Part shown: in pieces, positions 32,766 through 40,099 of the stretch | Position numbering within the stretch: the first letter of the stretch is position 1 | Layout of the letters: each line of letters opens with the position of its first letter | Assembly: GCA_011390645.1 (NCBI GenBank) | Contig: JAABRY010000017.1 | Location: 1 to 40,099, forward strand | Reading direction: 5' to 3' | Length of the DNA stretch: 40,099 nucleotides | Origin: Gemmatimonadota bacterium | Lineage (GTDB): Bacteria > Gemmatimonadota > Gemmatimonadetes > Gemmatimonadales > GWC2-71-9 | Notes under the pieces: generated by a model | Seen by the model: only the letters and a program-made list of their open reading frames with translations | Told to the model about the DNA's origin: nothing | Database searches by the model: none | Program-made: the position numbers and the translations under genes

Positions 32766-33686
32766 ATGCGACGGATCACGGCATGCACGGCGACCCTCAT
32801 CGCCACAGCACTCCCCGGTGCCAGCCTCACGGCACAATCCCTCCCGTCCCACACGGCTGCGGCGGCACTCTCCTACTGTACCGGCGCTCCCGATGCGGCC
32901 ACGCGGGCACGGGCGGAGGTGGTGGTGGCACCAGACGCACGGGACGCCACCGAGCGCGACGAGGCGTCGGCACTGTTGATCCGCGCTGGCATCCAGGTCG
33001 CCGAGACTAACGACGGTGCGGCATGCGCGAAGGTCATTGCGGAAGGACGACAACGCTTCACGCGGACGCTGGAGCGACAGACCGCACGCGTCCGCTCGAA
33101 CGCAACGTACGACAAGTCGGCAGTGGCGCGCATCGCGGAGGTACAAGCCCGGTTGACGGCGCAGTGGGTCGCCGATCAAGCCGGCCGAATGGCGTATCTC
33201 GATCTCCAGACCACGGACCGCACCGGCCCCGCCTTCTGGGCTCAGCGTTTGGCCACGGCCAACGCCGTGGCGACCGATGCCGTCTCGACCGAGATGATGC
33301 GCAAGCTGTTGCAGGAGTTCGACTGGATTGACAGCCACCGCTTCGGATCCAGAGTGGCATCACGTGCATGGATACTCGTGCAGCACGCCGATGATCACCC
33401 CGACTTCCAGCAACTCGCACTCGACCGCATGGCCACCCATTTGGCGACAGGTGGTGTGCGCCCTGCTGACTACGCCCACCTCTGGGACCGCGTCGCCGTC
33501 AACACGGGCAAGCCACAGCGCTACGGCACGCAGCCCACCGCCACCTGCAACCCGGATGGCACCCTCGACCTGCGCGCGGTGGAAGACCTTTCCGAACTCG
33601 ACGCGCGCCGCCGCACGATGGGCCTCGGACCCGCCGCGGCAGAACTGGCGCGCAAGGCGGCGGAGCGGTGTCGACGCGGGAGATGA
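32766..33686 (+). CDS. Secreted DUF6624-like protein
   Basis: 306 residues. Signal peptide MRRITACTATLIATALPGAS before LTAQS. The C-terminal half carries VQHADDHPDFQQLALDRM, YAHLWDRVAVNTGKPQRYGT and LDARRRTMGL, the hallmark blocks of DUF6624. The middle (about 90-150) is helical and rich in Ala, Arg and Thr. A TTG five codons upstream is an alternative start. Function is unknown for the family; this copy stands alone between divergent and convergent neighbours. Confidence 0.78.
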   Translation: MRRITACTATLIATALPGASLTAQSLPSHTAAAALSYCTGAPDAATRARAEVVVAPDARDATERDEASALLIRAGIQVAETNDGAACAKVIAEGRQRFTRTLERQTARVRSNATYDKSAVARIAEVQARLTAQWVADQAGRMAYLDLQTTDRTGPAFWAQRLATANAVATDAVSTEMMRKLLQEFDWIDSHRFGSRVASRAWILVQHADDHPDFQQLALDRMATHLATGGVRPADYAHLWDRVAVNTGKPQRYGTQPTATCNPDGTLDLRAVEDLSELDARRRTMGLGPAAAELARKAAERCRRGR

Positions 33687-33707
33687 GCGGAGGGTTGGCC
33701 TCGCGCG

Positions 33708-34511
33708 CTACGTGCTGGCGTCGGACACGCGCAGGTAGGCCACCCAGTAGACCGCACCCACCAACACCGTCCCGCCGATGATGTTGCCGAGGGTGACCAG
33801 GACGAGATTCTGCACCACACCCTCGAGGGGAATGGCTCCCGCCGGTGCGAGGAGCATTCCGTACGGCAGGAAGAACCAGTTGGCGATGGAGTGTTCGAGG
33901 CCGATTGCCACGAACGCCGTGATGGGAAAGACGATGGCAACGACCTTGTCGGCGACGCTGCGACCGCCCATGGCGAGCCACACTGCAAGACAGACCAGTG
34001 CGTTGCAGAGCACGCCACGGGCGAAGGCGGCCCCCATCGAGAGGTCGGCCTTGGCCGCAGCAATCTGGACGGCGGTCTCTGCCACCGCGGCGCCGCCGAG
34101 GGCACCCACATCAGCCCACCCGACCACGGCGACAGTCGCGAGACAGCCCGCCACATTGCCAACATACGCCAGCACCCAGTTGCGGAGCACCGCACGCGTG
34201 CTGATCAAGCGGGAGGCCCACGCCATCGCGAGCAGGTTGTTGCCGGTAAAGAGCTCTGCTCCGGCAACGACCACGAGGATCAGGCCGAGCGAGAAGACCA
34301 CCCCACCCACCAAACGCGTGAGACCAAAGCCCAAGGCCGATCCCGTCACGGTGACGGTGAAGAAGAGCGCACCGAGCGAAATGAACGCGCCAGCCAGGAC
34401 GGCCAAGACGAGCACCGTGAGCGTGTCCATGTGGGCCTTGGTCACACCGAGCGCTTCCACCTGCCTCGCGATCTGCCGCGGCGGGCGGGCGTCAGCGGTG
34501 TCAGTTGTCAT
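33708..34511 (-). CDS. Formate/nitrite transporter family channel
   Basis: 267 residues, six membrane helices. FNT signatures: AGAELFTGNNLLAMAWASRL, ARGVLCNALVCLAVWLAMGG and FVAIGLEHSIANWFFLPYGM. It carries small monovalent anions such as formate, nitrite or hydrosulfide; the exact ion cannot be told. The ATG at 34511 has GAGG upstream and lies inside the 3' end of the preceding small gene (11-base overlap), so the two are coupled. Its 3' end faces the DUF6624-like gene 21 bases away. Confidence 0.93.
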   Translation of the reverse strand: MTTDTADARPPRQIARQVEALGVTKAHMDTLTVLVLAVLAGAFISLGALFFTVTVTGSALGFGLTRLVGGVVFSLGLILVVVAGAELFTGNNLLAMAWASRLISTRAVLRNWVLAYVGNVAGCLATVAVVGWADVGALGGAAVAETAVQIAAAKADLSMGAAFARGVLCNALVCLAVWLAMGGRSVADKVVAIVFPITAFVAIGLEHSIANWFFLPYGMLLAPAGAIPLEGVVQNLVLVTLGNIIGGTVLVGAVYWVAYLRVSDAST

Positions 34512-34797
34512 CGTCACCCTCGCTCACCATCCGCTCGCTGATCGTGAGCTCCTCGCACTGGTGATCGAGTCCTTCGTACTCGGCGGCGTGCTTCTGCCGG
34601 AAGACGATCCATGCCGCCTCCGCCTCCCAACGATCGGTGGTCCGGTATGCGCCATCCTCGAGCCGCTCGAGGTCAGTGCCGAGGTATCCCAGCGCCAGTC
34701 CGAAGAGCTGCGCCCAGGCGCCATCAGGGCCGTAGATGCGCTCGAAGGCCTCCTCGCGGCCGGGGGCCGGGATGAATTCCCAGATGCGGACGAACAT
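34501..34797 (-). CDS. Small ABM-like (dimeric alpha-beta barrel) protein
   Basis: 98 residues. MFVRIWEFIPAPGREEAFER with a later YRTTDRWEAEAAWIVFRQKH matches the strand-helix-strand layout of antibiotic-biosynthesis-monooxygenase-like proteins. No cofactor site is evident, as is usual for these. GGGAGG seven bases before the ATG fixes the start and rules out a 75-residue upstream extension. It is the first gene of a two-gene unit with the FNT channel and is divergent from the CHAT gene. The enzyme activity is unassigned. Confidence 0.78.
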   Translation of the reverse strand: MFVRIWEFIPAPGREEAFERIYGPDGAWAQLFGLALGYLGTDLERLEDGAYRTTDRWEAEAAWIVFRQKHAAEYEGLDHQCEELTISERMVSEGDDDN

Positions 34798-34918
34798 CGG
34801 CGGCCTCCCACGTAGCTGAGGGGTCAAACCAACGCTTACTTTGGGGGATACCCATCCAAGATAGCCGACCCTCCCGTGACCCGCCTCGGCGCGAGGCCGA
34901 CATCCAAGGGCGTGACCG

Positions 34919-37711
34919 ATGATCCCGTTGCGCATCGCCGTCGCACTGTTGACCGCCACCCCGGCCCCACCCGCCGAGACCGTCGTCTGGATCGAACAGG
35001 CGATGGCGTCGCTGGCGTGCACGGCACTCGCGGAAGATGCGGAGATCGCGTCGCTGCGGCGTCCGGTGCTGCAGAACCCCGGCGACGCAAGCGCGTTGCG
35101 TGCCTACTTCCAGGCAACACCACGTGACGCGCGACATGCCCGCTATCGTCACCTCGCCACGCTGTCGGGCATCGCGTGGTGGGCTGGTCGTATCAACGAC
35201 CAGGAACTGCGTGGCGACGTCCTCGCCAACATTCTCGGCACGGCACAACAGGCGGCGGCGGCGGACCGCGATCCGCTCCTGTTTCGTCAGATCCAGCAGT
35301 GCGCCTTGGCACAGATCGTCGTGGTGACCTTGGAACAGGGCCGCTTCGAGGCGGCCGACAAGCTCACCGCCGCGCTGCTCACCACGCGGCGCACGGCAGC
35401 CGTGGAGGACTGGCCGCTGATTCTCGCGCTGCGCGAGGCGCAGCTCCTCCCCGCCGCCCGGACCACCACCGCCCGCCTGGCCACCGCGCTGCTGACTACC
35501 GCCGGCACCGCGCAGGCCGCAGGCGACAGTGCACGCGCGTCACGGCTGTATGCGGCGGTGAGCCTCGCGCTGACTGCCCTCGGTGAGCCTCGTGCACGCG
35601 ATGCGGCGCTGCAAGCGCTGGTACTGAGCGGCCGCCCGCCCCGTCCTGCCACCGCTTGGCAGGTCTTTCCAGTGCTCTTCGACGCCCAGCATCGCGCCAC
35701 CACGCTCACCCAGGCCGCCGGGCTTGCCCAGCTCGTGGCCCCGGGGACTCCCCCCCCCACCCTGCGAGACAGCCGGGCCGTCTTCGCGACGCTGCAGCGG
35801 CTGGCAGCCATCGCCGAGGGTCGTGAGGAGTACGAGACGGGAGGACAGCATCGGCTCGCGGCATTTCGCGCACTCAACACCGCCGGTGCCCTCGATCCGC
35901 CCTCGCTGCTCTTCCTGCGCACTGGCCTCGCCGACCTGCTTGGCCCGCGCGACACCACGATCCGAACCGTCGCGCGCGCCAGGCCCGCATGGGGTCGGGA
36001 AACACTCGCGGACTATCTGAAGGCGCCCGCCACCCTCGCCACACAGGCTGCGAACCAGTTCGTGAGTGACGCACCGGCACGCCTGATCGAGCGCTACAAG
36101 ATTGACAGCAACCTGCGCGCCCTGATGCAATTGCACGATGCGATGCCGACAGAACGCGCACGAATTGTCGACGCGGCGTTCCGCCTCGCACAGCTCCGTT
36201 CCTTTGGCCGCCTCACCCTCGCGACGCTCAGCGCCGAACTGGCGCGCAGTCCGATCCCTGCGGCCCGGCGCTTCGATACCGAGCGGTTCTTCTCGCTGGC
36301 GAGCCAGGATGGCACCTGGATGCGGGGGTTGCTCAACCAGATCGCCACCCCACACGATGCCCCACCCCCGGAAGGCGCGCGCCTTTGGCCGGTGGTCTTC
36401 ATGCTGAGTGTCTTCCAGAACGAAACCACGCAGGGGCTGGCCGACTACCTCGCCTACGTGCGCGCGAACGCGCCGGCGGTCGGCGCGCTCGCCACCCCAC
36501 GTCCATTGGCGTTCACCGCGTTTCAGGATCGCCTCGAGATCGATGAAGCACTCGTCGCCACGCTCGTGACCACGCATGAGAGCTACGTCTTCGCGATCAC
36601 CAGCCGGGCAGTGCGCATGGTGCAGGTACCGATCACCGAGGCAGAGCTCGTCGCCACCATCACGCGCCTCCGCGCAGGGCTCACCCCCACCGTGGTGGCC
36701 GGAGCCACCCGGCTCCCTGATTTCGACGCCGCCGCGGCACACGCGCTCTACCAGCACTTCTTCGCCCCGGTCGAGGACATGCTCGCCAATGTCCGCACCA
36801 TCACCTGGTATGGCGATGGCCCGCTCGGCAGTGTCCCGCCGGCTGTGTTGCTGACAGCTCCTCCCCCCACGCCCACGGTGACGCACGCGGCGGACATTGC
36901 GCAGTTGACGTTCCTGCTTGACAAGCACGCCATCGTGGCGCTGCCGGACCTCGCCCTCTTCATTCCCTATCGTGACCGCGCGCGCGCCCCGGAGCGTGCA
37001 CGAAGCTTTTTCGGCGTGGGCGCCCCGATGCTCGCGCCGGAGGAGATTGACGGGACGCGACGTGGCCGCTCGACCGAGCTCGCGGGAGCGATGGATGGCC
37101 GCGCGCTGCGGGAACTACCCACGCTCGCCGAGTCGGTGGACGAGATCCGAGGCATCGCGGCACTCTTCCCCGAGGGCGGTGCCACACTGCGACTCGGCCC
37201 TGCCGCCAACGAGCGCGAGTTCGTGGGCAATCAACTCGCCGGGCATCGCGTGATCGCGCTCGCAACGCACGGCTTCCTGGCGGGCGAGGTCGCAGGGGTT
37301 CCCGAGCCGTCGCTGATGCTCGCCCTGCCGGACGATCCGGAGGGTCGGTTCGACGGGATCCTGCGCGCGAGCGAGATCGCGCAGTTGCAGCTCAACGCCG
37401 ACCTGGTGATCCTCTCCGCGTGCAACACCGCCACGGCCAACGGCCGGCCGCGTTCCGAGATGTACACCGGATTGGCACAGGCATTCTTCACGGCAGGTGC
37501 GCGGAACCTGCTGGTGAGCCATTGGCCCGTGGTCTCAGGGGCGGCGGTGCAGCTCACGGTGGCAACGGTACAGGACCACGTTGGAGGCACCGTCCCACTC
37601 GCGCAGAGTTTGCAGCGCGCGATGCAGCAGGTGCGGCGTACAGCAACCACGGATTTCGAGGCGCACCCCGCCTACTGGGGGCCCTTCGTCATTGCGGGCG
37701 ACGGTCGCTGA
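34919..37711 (+). CDS. CHAT-domain caspase-like protease with helical N-terminus
   Basis: 930 residues. The C-terminal CHAT domain (about 620-930) has the catalytic His in VIALATHGFLAG and Cys in LVILSACNTATA, then AFFTAGARNLLVSHWPV and HPAYWGPFVIAGD, all typical of the family (separase/caspase clan). The first 550 residues are alpha-helical and repeat-like, in the place where TPRs usually sit, though canonical TPR residues are weak. The start MIPLRIAVALLTATPAPPAE looks like a short export signal, unusual for a CHAT protease. The 3' end overlaps the convergent FecR-like gene by 23 bases. The neighbours (FecR-like, CHASE2) suggest a sensing pathway that controls a protease. Confidence 0.9.
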   Translation: MIPLRIAVALLTATPAPPAETVVWIEQAMASLACTALAEDAEIASLRRPVLQNPGDASALRAYFQATPRDARHARYRHLATLSGIAWWAGRINDQELRGDVLANILGTAQQAAAADRDPLLFRQIQQCALAQIVVVTLEQGRFEAADKLTAALLTTRRTAAVEDWPLILALREAQLLPAARTTTARLATALLTTAGTAQAAGDSARASRLYAAVSLALTALGEPRARDAALQALVLSGRPPRPATAWQVFPVLFDAQHRATTLTQAAGLAQLVAPGTPPPTLRDSRAVFATLQRLAAIAEGREEYETGGQHRLAAFRALNTAGALDPPSLLFLRTGLADLLGPRDTTIRTVARARPAWGRETLADYLKAPATLATQAANQFVSDAPARLIERYKIDSNLRALMQLHDAMPTERARIVDAAFRLAQLRSFGRLTLATLSAELARSPIPAARRFDTERFFSLASQDGTWMRGLLNQIATPHDAPPPEGARLWPVVFMLSVFQNETTQGLADYLAYVRANAPAVGALATPRPLAFTAFQDRLEIDEALVATLVTTHESYVFAITSRAVRMVQVPITEAELVATITRLRAGLTPTVVAGATRLPDFDAAAAHALYQHFFAPVEDMLANVRTITWYGDGPLGSVPPAVLLTAPPPTPTVTHAADIAQLTFLLDKHAIVALPDLALFIPYRDRARAPERARSFFGVGAPMLAPEEIDGTRRGRSTELAGAMDGRALRELPTLAESVDEIRGIAALFPEGGATLRLGPAANEREFVGNQLAGHRVIALATHGFLAGEVAGVPEPSLMLALPDDPEGRFDGILRASEIAQLQLNADLVILSACNTATANGRPRSEMYTGLAQAFFTAGARNLLVSHWPVVSGAAVQLTVATVQDHVGGTVPLAQSLQRAMQQVRRTATTDFEAHPAYWGPFVIAGDGR

Positions 37712-38588
37712 CGTCGGCTGCACGACCCCAGAGGATCGCATCGCCGAGGGCACTGGCGAGTTCGTCGCCCGCACGGATCAACGGACGCAACCGCTCAAAC
37801 GCATCGAACTGCCAGCGCCCGGCGTCCAGATCCGCGAGCCACGCGGCGTGGGCCACCGTACCGAACGCGCTGGTGTCCGCAACCAGCTCCGGTGGGGATG
37901 TCGGCAGCGTGGCCATCACCTCCAGTGTGCCGACAAAGCGCTGACCCGCCGCATCACCGATCACCAACTGCAGCGGACCCGGGCGCAGGCTGAGCGCATT
38001 GAGGCGTACCTGTGGTGCTACGATGCCCGTACGATGCGCGAGCGTGTCATCGCCCGCGAGCAGATGCACGGAATACGGTGGACAGCCACCCCGCCACGCC
38101 AGCGGCAGGTCGCGTGGGCCCGTCGCGATGCGGGCGCCGGGGGTCAGCATCGGAAACTCGATCGCGGCCGCAGGCGTCCCTGCCCCCGGGCACTGCGTCT
38201 GGCCGCGTCCCGCGGCCATGCGTGATTGCCGGTACGAGTCATCAAAGAGATTCGGCAGCTTCCGGAAGAATGACGCGAGCGCGCCCATCCGCGGCGACGC
38301 CGGCACCACCTGACGCCCCGGTCCGTTGAGGCGCAGCGGTTCAGTGCGAGGGCGCTGCACCATGATGGAGGCGCCCGCGGGCAGGAGCACCGCATCACCG
38401 GCGTGCACCACCGTGCCGAGCTTGACGGCGACGGAATCACTGGGGCCGCGCAGCAGCACGAAGCGCCCGGTGACCGGCCGGTACTCCGCCACGACACCGA
38501 CTTCATCGCCGGACTGTGCGGTAGCAATCGTCGGCATTGCCATGGCGCTCGCGATCACGCACATCAGCGCATTCGACCACTGTCGCAT
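37689..38588 (-). CDS. Exported FecR-like protein
   Basis: 299 residues. Signal peptide MRQWSNALMCVIASAMAMPT then IATAQ. VTGRFVLLRGPSDSVAVKLG followed by VVHAGDAVLLPAGASIMVQR is the double-stranded FecR-like motif, as found in FecR-domain proteins next to CHASE2 genes. The second half (LPLAWRGGCPPYSVHLLAGD, VRLNALSLRPGPLQLVIGD) looks like an added beta-sandwich. Its ATG overlaps the CHASE2 stop (TGATG). Family assignment is moderate. Confidence 0.75.
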   Translation of the reverse strand: MRQWSNALMCVIASAMAMPTIATAQSGDEVGVVAEYRPVTGRFVLLRGPSDSVAVKLGTVVHAGDAVLLPAGASIMVQRPRTEPLRLNGPGRQVVPASPRMGALASFFRKLPNLFDDSYRQSRMAAGRGQTQCPGAGTPAAAIEFPMLTPGARIATGPRDLPLAWRGGCPPYSVHLLAGDDTLAHRTGIVAPQVRLNALSLRPGPLQLVIGDAAGQRFVGTLEVMATLPTSPPELVADTSAFGTVAHAAWLADLDAGRWQFDAFERLRPLIRAGDELASALGDAILWGRAADVSDRRPQ

Positions 38589-39871
38589 CACGCGCCCTCC
38601 GCATTGGGGGATTGCCATACTGCGTCTTTCACCGCACGCCAGGTGCGCCGGGGTTGTCCGGCATAGGTGGCGCGCCCGCGTCGGATGTTGCTGATCACCT
38701 CGCTGACGGCACGCAGCGCCTCGTACCAGATGGTCAGCAGGATGGCCGCCTCGAGTGATTCCACGAATCCGAGCCACCCGAACGTACCTAGTGCCACGCG
38801 GGTCAGCACGAGGACGAGCAACACCAACACCACCACCGTCGGGACGACGCCGCGCAGGTGGGCAGCCAGCCAGATGAAGGCACCGAAGAGCAGCAGGCCG
38901 ATCACCCGCCGACCGAGTTCGGGACCGATCCCGTCGCCAGGCTGGAATGGTGCGAACTGCACGGTGCCCGCGAGCAACTCGACGCCGGGGCGTGGGCCAG
39001 CGGGTGTCATCCAGAGATCACCGCTGGTGGTGTGGGTGAGGCCGAGCAACACCACGCGATCAGCGAAGAGCGCGGCGTCGTCTCGCGCGACCAACGTGTC
39101 GAGCACTGCGATCGCCGGAATCACCCGCGCCTGTGACGCGAAGCCCCCGGCGCCGATGCCGGTGAGCGACGGCCCGACCAGCATCGGGCGATCGGCTGGG
39201 TCGTCGGCCTCGGTGCATCCGGCAGGAGGAGCCGAGGTTGCATCATCAACCACGGCGTCAGCCACGGACGGTAGCATGACCGGCGCGTCCCCATCGCATG
39301 CCGCCAGCCATGGCGACCAGCGCCGCACGCTCCCGGATCCTTCGACCATGAAGTTCGCATGCGCCCAGCGCACGTGCGGGTGCAGAGCCACGAGCGAGTC
39401 GAGCGGACTGACCGCAAATCGTCGCGTACCATCTGCATCGGTGCGCACGCGCTTGGGCAGCACCACCATCGTCGGACCAGGGTGGGCCCCAAGGAAATCA
39501 CGAAGTTCCGGCTCACCTGCCGTCGAATCGCGCGTCGTCCCCCACGAGACATCAATGTCCACCACCAGCGCGGTCGGCCGTTGCACCACGATTCGCTCGA
39601 TCACCTGCACCAGCTCGGCGCGTGGCGTCAGCGCCGGATTGCCCCACGCCGCATCGGTCGCATCATCAATCGCCACCAAGGTGATCGGGGTGGTGCGGTC
39701 ATCAGGGAGCCAGCCGATTGCTGCTGCGCGCAGCGCGATATCCGGGTTGACAGCACCCGCGCCGACCAGCGCGATCGGCCACCCGGGCGCCTGGCTGCCG
39801 CACGCGAGGTAGATCGCACCGAGGAGCGGGGCGAGGCGGGAGAGGCCGTGGCGGGCGAGGAGGGAGGGCAA
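38588..39871 (-). CDS. CHASE2-domain membrane sensor
   Basis: 427 residues from TTG; no ATG or GTG occurs near the N-terminus, so the start is uncertain. CHASE2 landmarks: ITLVAIDDATDAAWG (63-77), RAELVQVIERIVVQRPTALV, VVDIDVSW, then VVLLGLTHTTSGDLWMTPAG and PGVELLAGTVQFA. Three C-terminal membrane helices follow (LLLFGAFIWLAAHL, VVPTVVVLVLLVLVLTRVAL, AAILLTIWYEAL) and a short basic tail with no kinase or cyclase output domain. The sensor must therefore act through partners, plausibly the FecR-like protein and the CHAT protease. A heptamer repeat lies just before the start codon. Confidence 0.88.
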   Translation of the reverse strand: MPSLLARHGLSRLAPLLGAIYLACGSQAPGWPIALVGAGAVNPDIALRAAAIGWLPDDRTTPITLVAIDDATDAAWGNPALTPRAELVQVIERIVVQRPTALVVDIDVSWGTTRDSTAGEPELRDFLGAHPGPTMVVLPKRVRTDADGTRRFAVSPLDSLVALHPHVRWAHANFMVEGSGSVRRWSPWLAACDGDAPVMLPSVADAVVDDATSAPPAGCTEADDPADRPMLVGPSLTGIGAGGFASQARVIPAIAVLDTLVARDDAALFADRVVLLGLTHTTSGDLWMTPAGPRPGVELLAGTVQFAPFQPGDGIGPELGRRVIGLLLFGAFIWLAAHLRGVVPTVVVLVLLVLVLTRVALGTFGWLGFVESLEAAILLTIWYEALRAVSEVISNIRRGRATYAGQPRRTWRAVKDAVWQSPNAEGA

Positions 39872-39874
39872 GGG

Positions 39875-39907
39875 AGGTCGTAGGTCGTAGGTCGTAGGTC
39901 GTAGGTC
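39875..39907. repeat. AGGTCGT heptamer repeat at CHASE2 start
   Basis: Four perfect units and one partial unit (AGGTCCG) end three bases from the CHASE2 start codon. Read on the minus strand the unit is ACGACCT. It occupies the place where a ribosome binding site would be. Confidence 0.85.
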
Positions 39908-39943
39908 CGGAATGGTGGTCAGGCCGTTTGGGGAGGATTCTCC

Positions 39944-39949
39944 AATATA
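39944..39949 (-). promoter_or_regulatory. Putative -10 box of CHASE2 operon
   Basis: TATATT on the minus strand fits TAnnnT and gives a leader of about 65 bases that includes the heptamer run. The same hexamer precedes potA. Confidence 0.4.
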
Positions 39950-39952
39950 CGC

Positions 39953-40041
39953 CTCCGGCCTAGGCCGGAGCCCCCCCTTTCACCTTTCACCTTCGGCGGT
40001 CCCCCGTTCCCCGTTCCCCGTTCACCGTTCACCGTTCACCA
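39953..40041. repeat. 18-base palindrome plus TTCACC-type simple repeats
   Basis: CTCCGGCCTAGGCCGGAG (39953-39970) is a perfect palindrome followed by a C-run. Then come CTTTCACCTTTCACC, two CCGTTCC units, and CCGTTCA units at about 40018-40038. No gene is seen from 39872 to the window end. Confidence 0.7.
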
Positions 40042-40099
40042 ATCACCAATCGCTCCTTTGACCCTCCGTATACCTCCTGACCCCCTCCCCGCACGATTC

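Noticed and set aside
33778-34815. 345-codon plus-strand frame opposite the FNT channel
   Set aside because: It mirrors a six-helix membrane protein with family signatures.
35540-36928. 462-codon minus-strand frame opposite the CHAT gene
   Set aside because: No domain, and it lies wholly inside a gene with catalytic CHAT motifs.
38667-39812. 381-codon plus-strand frame opposite CHASE2
   Set aside because: Ser/Thr/Pro-rich with no motif; CHASE2 landmarks are on the minus strand.

Overview
The window is about 40 kb of GC-rich bacterial DNA. A tandem array of serine/threonine kinases with C-terminal TolB-like (PD40) propellers or FlgO/TPR sensors, together with TAnnnT-type -10 boxes close to start codons, suggests a Gemmatimonadota member. 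This is inferred from gene content; there is no rRNA or tRNA here to confirm it.

Bases 1-18,600 hold six receptor-type kinase genes on the plus strand (K1 partial, K2-K6). They are interrupted by a Phd/PIN toxin-antitoxin pair and by a REP-associated Y1 tyrosine transposase (RAYT) on the minus strand. Seven clusters (R1-R7) of one palindromic repeat family sit at every gene junction from 2.17 to 15.87 kb, and two of them bracket the RAYT. The repeat has paired hairpins with compensatory base changes, which is the architecture of a REPIN. Each complete kinase has a cluster directly 5' of its start. At each of those starts an open frame leaving the repeat ends in a 4-base NTGA overlap (with K4 the overlap passes through a second mini-ORF). 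Remnants lie in the junctions: two abortive copies of the kinase N-terminus and a vapC 3' fragment. A PP2C phosphatase (18.6-19.5 kb) closes the region as the likely partner of the kinases.

Bases 19.6-25.7 kb (minus strand) carry a potABCD-type polyamine ABC importer with 4-base gene overlaps and a large outer-membrane barrel protein. Bases 25.9-31.6 kb (plus) carry a NarL-type two-component system, then an overlapping three-gene unit: a secreted LVIVD propeller, a small unknown protein and a multicopper oxidase. Next come an NmrA-like reductase, a DUF6624-like secreted protein, a formate/nitrite-family channel coupled to a small ABM-like protein, and at 34.9-39.9 kb a CHAT caspase-like protease facing a two-gene CHASE2 plus FecR-like unit.

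Simple heptamer repeats (CCGTTCA, AGGTCGT) and inverted GTGAGGGG or GTGAAAGG repeats fill many junctions, some of them exactly at start codons.

The most notable candidates are the RAYT/REPIN system woven into the kinase array and the CHAT/FecR-like/CHASE2 module.
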